Positions 53,734 through 63,480 of a stretch of 64,000 bases of DNA are shown one piece after another. The notes under the pieces are model-generated. The model searched no databases. It was not told where the DNA came from and saw only the letters and a list, made by a program, of their open reading frames with translations. The DNA is from Dipteris shenzhenensis (Eukaryota > Polypodiophyta > Polypodiopsida > Gleicheniales), in NCBI GenBank assembly GCA_047967505.1, contig CM106539.1. One strand, given 5' to 3'. Position numbers and translations under genes: made by a program. How positions within the stretch are numbered: the first letter of the stretch is position 1; each line of letters starts with the position of its first letter.

Positions 53734-56700
53734 ATGAACATTGAGTTCAAGGAGGGATTAAATGTGAGAGGCACTGGAGAGTCTTGTGCTCACACAGATG
53801 TAAGGACTTTGTGTAAGGTGGGGCGGTTGGAGGAAGCACTGCTTGTGCTGGATCATATGGATGAAAGAGGCATACAGCCAAAGGGGATCGATTATGCCTC
53901 TCTTTTGCAGGTGTGCATCACCGTGAAGGCACTGGAGCAGGGAAAGCAGGTGCATGCTCATATTATCAGAAGTAATTTCAAGCCAAATCTTGCTATAGAG
54001 AATGCCCTTGTTAATATGTATTGCAAGTGTGGGAGTTTGGTTGATGCTCATGAAATGTTTGACAAAATGCTTGAACGAGATGTGTTCACATGGACAACAA
54101 TGATTGCAGGGTACGCTGAACATGGGCCCGCTGAGAAAGCTTTCAACCTTTTCTGGCAGATGCAAGGTGAAAGCATCAAGCCTGATGAGGTCACCTTTTT
54201 GAGCGCCCTCAAGGCATGTGCCAGTTTAGGAACTCTGGAGCAGGGCCAGCAGATTCATGCCCATATTGAGAAGAGTGGGCTCAATCTAAACATTTTTATC
54301 AGGAGCTCTCTGGTTGATATGTATGCCAAGTGTGGTAGCATACAACGTGCACGCCAAGAGTTTGACAAGATGCCTAAAAGGGATGTAATATCATGGAATA
54401 CGATTATTGCAGGGTATGTACAACACGGGAATTCTCAGGAGGCTGTGAAACTTTTTCTCCAGATGGTTCAGGAAGGTGTCAAGCCAGACAGGGTCACGTT
54501 TCTGAACTCACTTAAAGCATGTGCAAGCCTTGGAGTTTTGGGCCATGGCAAGGGGATACATGTTTACATAATCAAGAATGGGTTTGAGTCTGATGTTTTT
54601 GTGGGAAGTACTCTTGTTGACATGTACGCAAAGTGTGGCAGCATAGAGGATGCACTGCAGGTGTTTGACAATATGCCTAAGCGAACTGTAGTTTCATGGA
54701 ATGCCATGATTACGGGGTATGCACAGCCAGGGCGTGCAGAGGAATCTCTTAAACTGTTCTGGCGAATGGAATCAACAGGCGTGCAGCCAACTGCAGTGAC
54801 TTTTGTTGGTGTTCTTAAAGCATGTGCTATTATTGGTGTCCTTGAACGGGGCAAGCAGATCCATGAGAAGATTGTTAAGAGTAGGGTAAAGTTGAATATA
54901 ATCATGGGAAATACTCTTGTCGACATGTATGCCAAATGTGGGGATATAAAGGAGGCTCACCGAGCATTTGATGAAATGCTAGAAAGAGATGTGGTCTCTT
55001 GGAATGCATTGATTGCAGGATATGCTCAGCATGGGCTTGCGTTGGAGGCTTTCAAGCTCTTTCAGAAGATGGAATCGGAAGGTGTAAAACCAGATAGGGT
55101 CACCTTTTTGAGTGTTCTGAAGGCATGCAACAGCTTAGAAGTCCTTGAACAGGGAAAGCAAATTCATGCTTATATTATGCAAAATGGATTTGAGTCTGAT
55201 ATTTTTGTTGCGAGCAACCTTGTTGACATGTATGCCAAATGTGGTAGTGTAGATGATGCATGGGAGATGTTTGACAAAATGGAGGAAAGAAACGTGGTTG
55301 CATGGAACTCTATGATTGGCGGTTATGTCCAACATGGCCATCTTGACAGGGCTTTCAAACTTTTTCAACAAATGGAAGAGGCAGATGTAAAGCCAGGAAA
55401 GATAACATGCTTGAGCATTTTGAAAGCATGTACCAGTCTTGGTATCTTGGAACAAGCCAAGTGCATACATAATTACATCGTCAAAGATGAATTTGAGTCA
55501 GATATTTATGTAGGAAACACGCTTGTAGACATGTATGCCAAGTGTGGGAGTATGGATGATGCACATTGTGTGTTTGATAGTTTGACAGAAAGAAATGTGG
55601 TCTCTTGGAATGCACTGATTGCTGGATATGCCCAACAAGAGCATTTTGAATTTGCTTTTGAACTCTTGGCTCGAATGGAACAGGAAAATGTGAAAGCCAA
55701 TGAGGTTACCTTCATTACTACCCTCAAGGCTTCTGCCAGCCTGGCATCCTTGGATCACGGTAAGCAGATACATGCTCACATACTGCAAAGTGAACATGAG
55801 TCTGATCCTTTTGTAGGGAATTCCCTTATTGATATGTATGCCAAATGCAATAGTGTGGAGGATGCTCGCCGAGTATTTAATCAAATGCCCAAACAAGATG
55901 TGGTCACATGGAATGCAATGATTGCTGGATATTCACAGCTTGGCCAAGGTGAAGAGGCTTTCAAATTGTTCCACCAAATGGACTGTCAAGATGTGAAGCC
56001 AGATGAAGTAACGCTTTTGAGCATCATCAAGGCATGTGTCAGCCTTGGGGATCTGCAATTGGGCATGGAAAGCCATGCTTGCATTACAAAACACGGTTTT
56101 GAATTGAATTCTTTTCTGGGCAATGCTCTCATTGATATGTATGCAAAATGTGGGAGCTTTGAGAATGCCCGCCAAGTTTTTAATGATATTCATGACAAAG
56201 GTGTGGTGTCATGGAATGCAATGATTACAGGCTATGTCCAACACGAGCATGCTGAGGAGGCTGTCAACCTTTTCCACACTATGGAACATGAAGGTGTGGA
56301 GCCTGATAGGGTTACCTTTTTGAATATCCTCAAGGCTTGTGGCAGTATGGGAATTTTGGAACAAGGTAAGCAGATCCATGCCGACATTCAGAAGCATGGA
56401 ATTGAGTCTGATATCTTTGTGAGGAATACCCTAATTGACATGTATGGAAAATGTGGAAGTATCAAGGCTGCACGTCATGTCTTTGACAGTATCGGGGAAC
56501 GTGACATGATCTCCTGGAATGCAATGATCACAGGATATGCTCAAAATGGACATGTTCATGAGACTTTTAAAATCTTTGAGGCAATGCAGTCAGAAGGTCA
56601 GAAGCTGGACCATGTTACATTTGTTAGTGTTCTTTCTGTATGTAGCTATGCAGGTCTTGTTAATGAAGGCCGTCGCTATTTTAATTCTCTGACTAAAGAA

Positions 56701-57165
56701 CGTCACATCACACCAACACAAGAGCATTGTGCTTGCATGGTTGATATCCTTGGTCGTGCTGGATGCCTGGACGAGGCAGTTGCATTCATTGAAAACTTGC
56801 CATTTCAGCCTAGTGCAGTGGTGTGGATGGCCTTGCTTGGTAGCTGCAGAACATTTGGCAACCTGGTGCTGGCAAAACATGCAGCAGAAAATATACTTGA
56901 GCTTGAGCCACAGAATACTGCAGCATATGTGCTATTATCGAATATTTATGCTGTTTCTGGCAATTGGGAGGATAATGCTAATGTGAGCAAAATGATGAAA
57001 GATAGAGGCGTGAAGAAAGACGCAGGGCACAGTCTCATTGAGGTTGCTGAAGATACACAAATAAAGGCAATTCATGTAGAGGTACAGAGGCTATTTGGGG
57101 AAATGGAGGCAACAGGCTTCATCCCTGATGCGGGCTTTGTGTTGCATCATGTAGATGATGAGTAA
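53734..57165 (+). CDS. Long PLS-class PPR protein with E domain, DYW lost
   Basis: 1,143 codons from ATG 53734, uninterrupted. After about 30 residues the repeat tract starts (RTLCKVGRLEEALLVLDHM) and continues through about nine complete P-L-S rounds. Examples are VVSWNALIAGYAQHGLALEAFKLFQKM (P), VTFLSVLKAC...LEQGKQIHAYI (L) and VDMYAKCGSVDDAWEMFDKM (S). The E region follows: HCACMVDILGRAGCLDEAVAFIENLPF, then AYVLLSNIYAVSGNWEDNANVSKMMKDRGVKKDAGHSLIEV. The E+ part is shortened, and the protein closes with GFIPDAGFVLHHVDDE, the first residues of a DYW domain, and a TAA. Such proteins bind organellar transcripts and guide editing of particular bases. The repeat tract is longer than in most family members. 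Whether it is active depends on recruiting a DYW protein in trans. No clear targeting peptide is present from this ATG. Confidence 0.92.
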   Translation: MNIEFKEGLNVRGTGESCAHTDVRTLCKVGRLEEALLVLDHMDERGIQPKGIDYASLLQVCITVKALEQGKQVHAHIIRSNFKPNLAIENALVNMYCKCGSLVDAHEMFDKMLERDVFTWTTMIAGYAEHGPAEKAFNLFWQMQGESIKPDEVTFLSALKACASLGTLEQGQQIHAHIEKSGLNLNIFIRSSLVDMYAKCGSIQRARQEFDKMPKRDVISWNTIIAGYVQHGNSQEAVKLFLQMVQEGVKPDRVTFLNSLKACASLGVLGHGKGIHVYIIKNGFESDVFVGSTLVDMYAKCGSIEDALQVFDNMPKRTVVSWNAMITGYAQPGRAEESLKLFWRMESTGVQPTAVTFVGVLKACAIIGVLERGKQIHEKIVKSRVKLNIIMGNTLVDMYAKCGDIKEAHRAFDEMLERDVVSWNALIAGYAQHGLALEAFKLFQKMESEGVKPDRVTFLSVLKACNSLEVLEQGKQIHAYIMQNGFESDIFVASNLVDMYAKCGSVDDAWEMFDKMEERNVVAWNSMIGGYVQHGHLDRAFKLFQQMEEADVKPGKITCLSILKACTSLGILEQAKCIHNYIVKDEFESDIYVGNTLVDMYAKCGSMDDAHCVFDSLTERNVVSWNALIAGYAQQEHFEFAFELLARMEQENVKANEVTFITTLKASASLASLDHGKQIHAHILQSEHESDPFVGNSLIDMYAKCNSVEDARRVFNQMPKQDVVTWNAMIAGYSQLGQGEEAFKLFHQMDCQDVKPDEVTLLSIIKACVSLGDLQLGMESHACITKHGFELNSFLGNALIDMYAKCGSFENARQVFNDIHDKGVVSWNAMITGYVQHEHAEEAVNLFHTMEHEGVEPDRVTFLNILKACGSMGILEQGKQIHADIQKHGIESDIFVRNTLIDMYGKCGSIKAARHVFDSIGERDMISWNAMITGYAQNGHVHETFKIFEAMQSEGQKLDHVTFVSVLSVCSYAGLVNEGRRYFNSLTKERHITPTQEHCACMVDILGRAGCLDEAVAFIENLPFQPSAVVWMALLGSCRTFGNLVLAKHAAENILELEPQNTAAYVLLSNIYAVSGNWEDNANVSKMMKDRGVKKDAGHSLIEVAEDTQIKAIHVEVQRLFGEMEATGFIPDAGFVLHHVDDE

Positions 57166-57345
57166 ATGACATTCTCTCTAAGTCAGCATAGGCTCGCAAT
57201 TTCTTTTTGACTATGAGCACACCTCCTGGGACCTCTGTTGCGTTCCCAAGAAATCTTCAGGTCTGTGGAGACTGCCACAATCCTCTGAAGTTTATCTAAA
57301 AAATCGTGGGGTGAGAAATATTCATAAGAGTTTTCATCTGTTCAC
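57166..57345 (+). pseudogene. Relic DYW deaminase domain downstream of the stop
   Basis: Immediately after the TAA, frame 1 reads QHRLAISF ('HSEKLAIAFG' in relatives). After a one-base shift it reads MSTPPGTSVAFPRNLQVCGDCHNPLKF, then I*KIVG*EIFIR, equal to the DYW block 'STPPGTP.RI.KNLRVCGDCH...KFISKIVGREI.VRD'. The zinc-binding CGDCH survives (57264-57278), but the catalytic HxE motif is gone and two stops are present. The final DYW residues cannot be found. It shows that PPR gene 2 once encoded a complete DYW editing factor. Confidence 0.92.
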
Positions 57346-58540
57346 TCCGGTTGAACCCAGGACAAGTGTATTCCAATATGAAAAGTGAATAGGATCTGAG
57401 CCATGTTACAGCTTGGGCATAGGGCAGAAGATCATTGATGAGGTTATGTTTCCATGTAAGCCTTGTTATGTCCTTGTAACATGGCTGGGCACATATATTT
57501 TAAAGCAGCCGGGGGGCCCTGATTATGTGGCCCTCTTATCGTTACATTCTCTCATTAATCTCTTTCTTTCCCACATATCAATGTTCCCCTCTCTCCCCCT
57601 TCCTTTTCAGCCGTCTCCTCTCCCCTTCCTGCTGATTATTTCATCTGAGTTTTGGAGACTTGGGAGACATATTGTACTGCGCCTGGGCTTATTCATTTTT
57701 GCATTCCCAACAGAAATATTCCATTGCATATGGCAAGTTGGCAGCTAGCAATGTGATCATTTGAAGGTTCCAACTCTCAAGCCTTGAATATCAATCGCTT
57801 GGAGGTATGATTGGATGTTGAGGATGTTCTTGGATTGAAGAAGCATTCTCAAAATCTTGACATGTTTTGCAGTAAGGTGGTCAAATTCCAGCCCTTCGGT
57901 AAAGGGACACATATTTCAGAAGATTTTTAAAGATATACTGAAACAATGGCTGCTAAATTCAGAAGACTACTGGTACCTAAGGCACAACCAACATGATATC
58001 CTGAAGGGCAAATAGAACTTGCAAATAGAAATGAATCAAAATACTCTTAGATTAGGAGGTACGTGTAAGCTGTGCACCCAACAGGAACTAGCAGGGCTGC
58101 GTGGAAGCTGCAAGTCTTAGGCTTGGAAGCAAGTGTATGGACACTCGTCAAAATCACAATTAGGGATTCAGCTATGAATTATGTGACGTAATGTCTAATT
58201 CCAACGGTAGGGCAGGCCCCCTTGTTTACACGGCCGAATGTCCTCATTTAAATGGGATCCAAACAGTCCACAAGTCCATAGGCCCACAGCATTAATAACC
58301 CTGGTTCTCCTATAAATAACAAGTCTATACATTTTCAATATCCTAGAGTAACGAACTCTCTCAGACCTATTCAACCAAGCTAAAAGCTAACAGCTCTAAC
58401 TAGCTAGAAGATGTTACCACTCAAAAGAATAATTTTGAATATTTGTCCTCAAAATGCTTTGCTGTGATGTGTATTAATTTTTTCGATATTATAATTGATT
58501 TGACTGTGCTGATCCACATGTGGAAATAGAGTCATGTTGG
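57346..58540. other. Unassigned 3' of PPR gene 2
   Basis: No coding or transposon motif. A TATAAATA at about 58313 with following sequence might be an LTR or promoter remnant. Confidence 0.3.
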
Positions 58541-58544
58541 GTCC

Positions 58545-58850
58545 CATGTGCTTTGAGGAGAGAAACTTGGAATGTATTCTGGATTTTGACTGAAACAGGC
58601 AGCATAAGCCACCTCACCAACCTTCCTTAGGATTTTGTAGGGACCGTAGACTATATGCAAGCTTTGTCCCTTCAATGAAGCATGTTGTGACCTGAAGTAC
58701 ATTATATCATCTTCTTGACATTCTACCTCTTTCTTTTCTGACCAGCATACAACATTGTTCTGGCTTGAGCCTTGGCCATGTTGTTCTTGAGCAGCTGTAG
58801 AATGGCATCCATCCTTTCCAATTCATCCACAATGCTGTACCTGCATCATC
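58545..58850 (-). pseudogene. Gypsy integrase C-terminal domain scrap
   Basis: Minus strand: LLKNNMAKAQARTMLYAGQKRK, then (one-base shift) EVECQEDDIMYFRSQHASLKG and VYGPYKILRKVGEVAYAACF. This corresponds to the 'L.KAQ.RMK..AD..R...F..GD.VYL....' and 'GPY.I...IGEVAY.L' segments of chromovirus-type integrases. It is separated from the integrase core relic at 60.3-60.6 kb by an insert of about 1.4 kb. Confidence 0.75.
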
Positions 58851-59079
58851 TTTCTTCACAAACACCTCCCTCTTGAATGAAACCGTCAATTTTAAACATC
58901 CCTCCACACACTTCTAAATTCTTCATTAGTGCTCCCTCTCGCCACCTTCCTTCCTTCATTGTATATTTTGACCTCTAGACAAATTGAGGAGCAGTGGCAA
59001 CTCATGCAATAGGGGATTTACCCACCTGAGTGGCTGCCCTCGTTCGATCTTGAGGGATGTAGAGTTGGATTGCTAGTGG

Positions 59080-59559
59080 CTAGCAGAGGTACAAGCATGC
59101 TCGATTGGCCTTGCAAGACATGAGGCTAGAGAGTTGCGTACCCATATTATCCATCTCATGGTTAAGGGGGACAAGATGACATGGCAATTTTTCAATAAGC
59201 CTGCATAGGGGCACATCTCTAGAGATTGAGAGATGAGGCAAGGTAGCTCCACCTAGGCATAGCTCCCCTTCTTCCATTGTATGCCTTGATTTCAGTGACT
59301 CATTTTCCTCTTGAAGCTTTTGGAGGTGTTCTTGTAATGCATGTATTTTTGAGGCATTCAGGTCTATTTGAGTTTGCATATTTCCTATCATAGTTTTCAT
59401 GGATGTTTGCATTTTAGTGTGCCATTTGCTCATCCGAAGCTCATTTTCTGCTTCATATTTTTTGCCTTGCATTTCCCAATCAACATATATGGATCCCTTC
59501 TTTTGTAGTGATCCAATATCACTCTCAAGCATTTTGACAACCTCCTTTATTGCATTCAT
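59080..59559 (-). CDS. Coiled-coil ORF of unknown origin
   Basis: 160 codons from ATG 59559, open. It is rich in Lys, Glu, Gln and Met, with heptad-like spacing over residues 5-100 (KEVVKMLESDIGSLQKKG, TQIDLNASKIHALQEHLQKLQEENESLK). The C-terminal part (LSISRDVPLCRLIEKL) is not distinctive. It lies between two integrase scraps on the same strand, so it may belong to a retroelement accessory ORF like the coiled-coil part of element B ORF3. No homology is claimed, and it may not be a real gene. Confidence 0.35.
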   Translation of the reverse strand: MNAIKEVVKMLESDIGSLQKKGSIYVDWEMQGKKYEAENELRMSKWHTKMQTSMKTMIGNMQTQIDLNASKIHALQEHLQKLQEENESLKSRHTMEEGELCLGGATLPHLSISRDVPLCRLIEKLPCHLVPLNHEMDNMGTQLSSLMSCKANRACLYLC

Positions 59560-59629
59560 GCATCCTTTTGTATTGGCATCTGAAATGTTATCCAAAAGCT
59601 CAGCTTAGTACATGAGGAGGAGGAGAAGA

Positions 59630-60060
59630 AGAAGCTCTCCAAGTGGTAAGTGAACATGTCCATCCTCCATCATCTCCATGTCCATGAGCAGAGTGCCTTC
59701 CTCCTGCCCCCTCCACTTCCTCTTCCTCACCCTTCTCATCTCCTTAGCCCATCTTTTTGCTTGCTTTGCTTGTTTGTGGAGCATAATACACAAGAGGAAC
59801 AAGAAGAAGGGAGCAAGTGAACATGCCCATCCTTTATCTCCATCTCCAAGTTCATGAGCACAGCCCCTTCCTCCTTCCCCCTCCCCTTTCACACCCTCCT
59901 ATTGTCTCCTTTGCCCATCACCTTGCTTGCTTTGCCTTCTTGAATAATCTAGAAAAGTGTGGAGGGATGTTTAAATGTGAGGATACACAAGAGGAAGAAG
60001 AAGGGAAGCTATGCAAGTGAAGATGTCCATCCTTCATCTCCAAGTCCATGAGCACAGTGC
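59630..60060. repeat. Three diverged tandem copies, about 180-200 bp each
   Basis: Each begins (g)caagtgaacatg(c/t)ccatcc and runs through 'tccatgagcacagtgcc', a C/T-rich part, 'cttgcttgctttgc' and 'acacaagaggaa.aagaag'. Starts are near 59635, 59812 and 60015, the last being partial. Confidence 0.8.
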
Positions 60061-60289
60061 CTCTCTCATCGATCATGGACGAGGCAATTCATCAGCTTCA
60101 CGATGGCTTGCTTTTGATTAGTAGCCATTCTACCCTTGCATTGTGTACCAAGTCAACAACTTTTCTTCTAATGCTACATCAGGCAAGAATTTCACAAAGT
60201 ATTTGGTAATTTTAGGACTCAAAAGTTCGTCCTTTCTTGGAAGCACCATACTGCACATCAATTTGGCAGGTCCCATCGTGATTGCCAAA

Positions 60290-60560
60290 TGTTTTATCCC
60301 CTTTGAAAGCTGCCAGTGGATAGCAACTTCGGTTGACAGCGTAGTGCCTCAAAAGGTGATTTTCCAATAGTAGTATGAAGAGTTTAGTTATGACAACAAA
60401 CTTGTCCTGTGACTTGAAATTGTCAAAATAGAAATGTCAGAGAGATTCCTCGAGCCATCTAGTGAATCTCTCTGTTTTGTCCCTCAGGAGGACTTGAAGT
60501 GAGTTTAGTCCCATTTGGGTGAATGACTCCTAGAATGTGGCCATCTTTACCAGTAACAAT
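60290..60560 (-). pseudogene. Gypsy integrase core scrap
   Basis: Minus strand: MGLNSLQVLLRDKTERFTRWLEESL ('GT.L..STA..PQTDGQTER.NR.LE.YL'). After shifts comes TLHTTIGKSPFEALRCQP ('Y.TT.HSSTG.SPFE..YG'). The glutamate of the 'TER' segment is kept; both catalytic Asp regions lie outside the recognisable part. Stops and shifts are present. Confidence 0.65.
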
Positions 60561-61440
60561 TTCTTGTGGTATTTTTCAGTTGATTGATTGGTGCTTTTTG
60601 AGGTTTCTAGCTGTTTAAGTGCTTACCATTTACTAAGGGATCTAATAGTGTGTGATTGCGTGGGACACGGGGCTAGTGCTACCTCTACCTGTGAGCTGCA
60701 CCAGCACCCCCCCCCCCCGCCTGCTCGTGCTCATCTCCGCTTGTCGTCCTGCCTGCTCGGAGGCTGCATGTACGTAAGATCCTCATGAGGGGGCGTGTTG
60801 ATCCCGTGACCCCCCCTTCATGCTTCTCATCGCCACAGCCCACTGTACGGGCTGTGGCTGCTGTACATCTTTTCTCCTTTGCTAGCAGCAGGGCTGCTAC
60901 AATTTGTGGTCACCAACCCCAGCCTGGCCATCGTTTGCAGCACGGGCCAGCCTGTGACCTCTAGCTCACTGCATGGAGCTGCCCTCGAGCACAAAGGCAG
61001 TTCTCAGCCCGCTGTGGGTCAGCCAGATTCTCCTTTGGCACAAGTCGACTCCAGCTTTCACCTTCATCGATCAAAGGAGATCCAGGCAGCTCATGTATCA
61101 GGGGCTGGCATAGTTTCACCAGCCTCCAAGCCTTTCTTTTGAAGGTCCGGCCAGTCCCCTCCAGAATGTGAAGTGATGAAGATAGTCCTGAGTTCGTGGA
61201 GCGCTTCAAAGTCATTTGGTGGCTCGCTCTTTCTCTTGGCAGATTCACTTTGTGCATTCCATTATCCTTTCCAAGATTGAGCTTGCTTGTGGAAGAACTC
61301 CAGGGCTGTTTTCCTACTTGGCTGGGACGAGTTTCTTGGTGGTTTTTCCTCTCGCAGGCTCTTTCTTTTTCCTTCTTTCTTCTTCTGCTTCTAGTTTCCC
61401 ACCATTTGCGGGAGGTGCAGTTTATTGCTCATTGCTGGTG
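60561..61440. other. Unassigned; contains a C12 run
   Basis: 60707-60718 is a homopolymer of C. GC-richer than its neighbours, no gene recognised; it may belong to the LINE relic to the right. Confidence 0.35.
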
Positions 61441-62027
61441 ACTGGGACTTTTGGTGGCGACCTTCGGTCTGGCCAGAGAGGCTCTATGGCAGCACCCTCG
61501 ACTCTCCCAGCTGTCAAAGCTTTTCTTTCACCAGCGGATAAGCAACACGTACAGCAAGCAGTGAATCTCTTACAGTCGTAGGCAAGATAGTCGGCCTCAC
61601 TCCTTGGAGGAGACAGATTCAGGACTGGATCCAGGCCAGCTTGGCACTAGATGGTGACCACATCCAAGAGGTCACTATCTATGGATGTGGTGTTTTCCTC
61701 CTCCAGCTTGGCTCCCCAAATACTACTCTGGCTCTCGTGGAGAGAAGCCCTATTCTCCTGGGCCCTCAATTGGTGTATCTTATCCCTTGGTATCATGGAT
61801 TCACGGTGGAGGGCTTGGATTCGACTCACCATGTTCCCCGCTTTCTAGTGTCGCTCCGCTTCCCGAGGCTTCTGAGGGAATATAATTCCATCCTTCCTTC
61901 CATTGGGCGGGTGTTTGGTCTTCAAGTCCCTCTGGAGGCAAGACTTCTTGCCTGCCGCAGCATCGTCCACTACAGCGGGAGCAAGCACCCGAGACTACTA
62001 GAGCACCAGTGCCCACGGCCCCCCTGA
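61441..62027 (+). pseudogene. LINE ORF1 (DUF4283-like) relic
   Basis: Frame 61641-62027 reads GVFLLQLGSPNTTLALVERSPILLGPQLVYLIPWYHGF and later FLVSLRFPRLLREYNSILPSIGRVFGLQVPLE. This is the strand-helix pattern of the RRM-like domain in plant LINE ORF1 ('F...VL...P..L....L...PW.P.F....' and 'V.L..LP.......L..IG..LG'). The preceding 61441-61580 (LPAVKAFLSPADKQHVQQAV) is probably linked. No knuckle follows. RNA-binding role in LINE particles; this copy is a fragment. Confidence 0.5.
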
Positions 62028-62760
62028 CTCACCCTCAGAGTTCAGAGGAGGAACCATAGAGGCTGCAGGTGCCACTGTCGTAGCGGAGATTGGTTTTTTA
62101 TTCTCACAAGATCTTTGGACATGAAGATAGAATCTAGTCTAACATTTTATCTGACAAGGGCCTTTAGAATTATTTAAGTAGAAACCTCAAGTACAACGAG
62201 TTTTGCCAAGTGTTTAGTCTGAGTACTAATGAGTCTGAGTGCTAAGTCCTAGACCAAGTTGAGCCGTGCTCTCAGTGATAATTGTGCCTTCAGCTGAGGT
62301 GAGTGTCTGTAAGGCTACACCCAACACCTTATTGCACGAGCGCTCTTGTAGCTCTGGTTGTTTGTAACATGGTAAGGCATCTTCTCTATAATGGAAGTGT
62401 TTGGGATTTAACTTGGATTGCAACTCCATTTTCACTGCAATGCTTGTATTCGTTTATACATGCTCGTTCACCCGTCTTCATAGGGTTTTGCCCATGACAA
62501 CACAACCTCTAGTTAGTCCGATGCTTATTCTTTGCATCCAAGCATTAGATAGTCTTTGCATACAAGCATACCTCAGATTGCAAGAGAGAGCATCTCCCAT
62601 ACCAAGCTCACTAAGCACTACACTCACCAAGCTCACCAAGGAGCAGATGCGCACATTGAGAATCGGGCATCGGGCAACCGAGGCAAAAAGGGTCATTTCG
62701 GGATGGCACAACGGGTACAATTAGACTTCATTGGCACATGAGGATTAGCAAAAGACCACA
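62028..62760. other. Unassigned
   Basis: No feature named. Short open stretches without motifs. Confidence 0.35.
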
Positions 62761-62764
62761 TTTA

Positions 62765-63030
62765 TTACAAAATAGTGTGAATATGCTTACAAAGTCATGC
62801 CATTTGGTCTAGGTAAACTATTCAAAAGTACATGGTTGAAACTTTTGAAGATTACTTAATCGATCTCATTGCCATTTACTTGAATGATTTGTATGTGTAC
62901 TCATTAGTCTCCATGCATCTTTCCTATCTTGAAAAGGCTTTTTCTAGGAATATCTTTAAACCCAACTAGGTTTGTATGTGTACTCAATAGTCTCCATTCA
63001 TCTTGCCTATCGTGAAAAGTTTTTTGCTGG
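62765..63030 (+). pseudogene. Gypsy RT scrap with altered active site
   Basis: EYAYKVMPFGL, then MVETFEDYLIDLIAIYLNDLYVYS and MHLSYLEKAFSR..ISLNPT, corresponding to the RT stretch around the active site. The catalytic pair is ND instead of DD. The segment 'tttgtatgtgtactca.tagtctcc' to 'cttttt' is duplicated (about 62889-62946 and 62970-63028). Very short and dead. Confidence 0.7.
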
Positions 63031-63149
63031 GTGTAGGTAGAGAAGAATCTCCTTGATCTCAGCCTAGTGTGTCTTCTGTGTGAAGAGTGATGATGTTGTT
63101 TGGTCATGTGATTTTCAAGGAATGTATTCGGACCAAGGCAAGTAAGATC

Positions 63150-63480
63150 TGAAGCCCTAGATGCGTGGAGTTAGAGAAGGTCCAACCGTTTGATACATAG
63201 AAAATGCTCCTATGTCTCGATCTCCTCCATCCGACATAGTATGCAGATCCTCTGCTCTCTGGGTATGCATATAGCTCTCCCTGCCTCGATCCTCAGCTGA
63301 TGTGATGAGACTCGTAGCAATTGATCGATGGCGATCCTCAATGCATGTGAGACTCTCCTACCCTCGAGGTATTGAGGTCTGATGACGAGACCATGCTCTG
63401 AGAGCCTCAGGAAGTGGTCATGGTAGAAGTGGATCTTGTTTGGGAACTCCTCTCCCCCCCAAGCCCTAGATGCATGGAGT
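63150..63480 (-). pseudogene. LINE-type RT C-terminal zinc motif relic
   Basis: Minus strand: RVSSHQLRIEAGRAICIPREQRICILCRMEEIET*EHFL, the 'L.I..GR....P...R.C..C....IEDE.HFL..C' tail of many non-LTR reverse transcriptases, with one stop where Gln or Glu is usual. A block of about 45 bases (gccctagatg.gtggagttagagaaggtccaac) occurs at 63153 and again at 63463. Confidence 0.5.
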
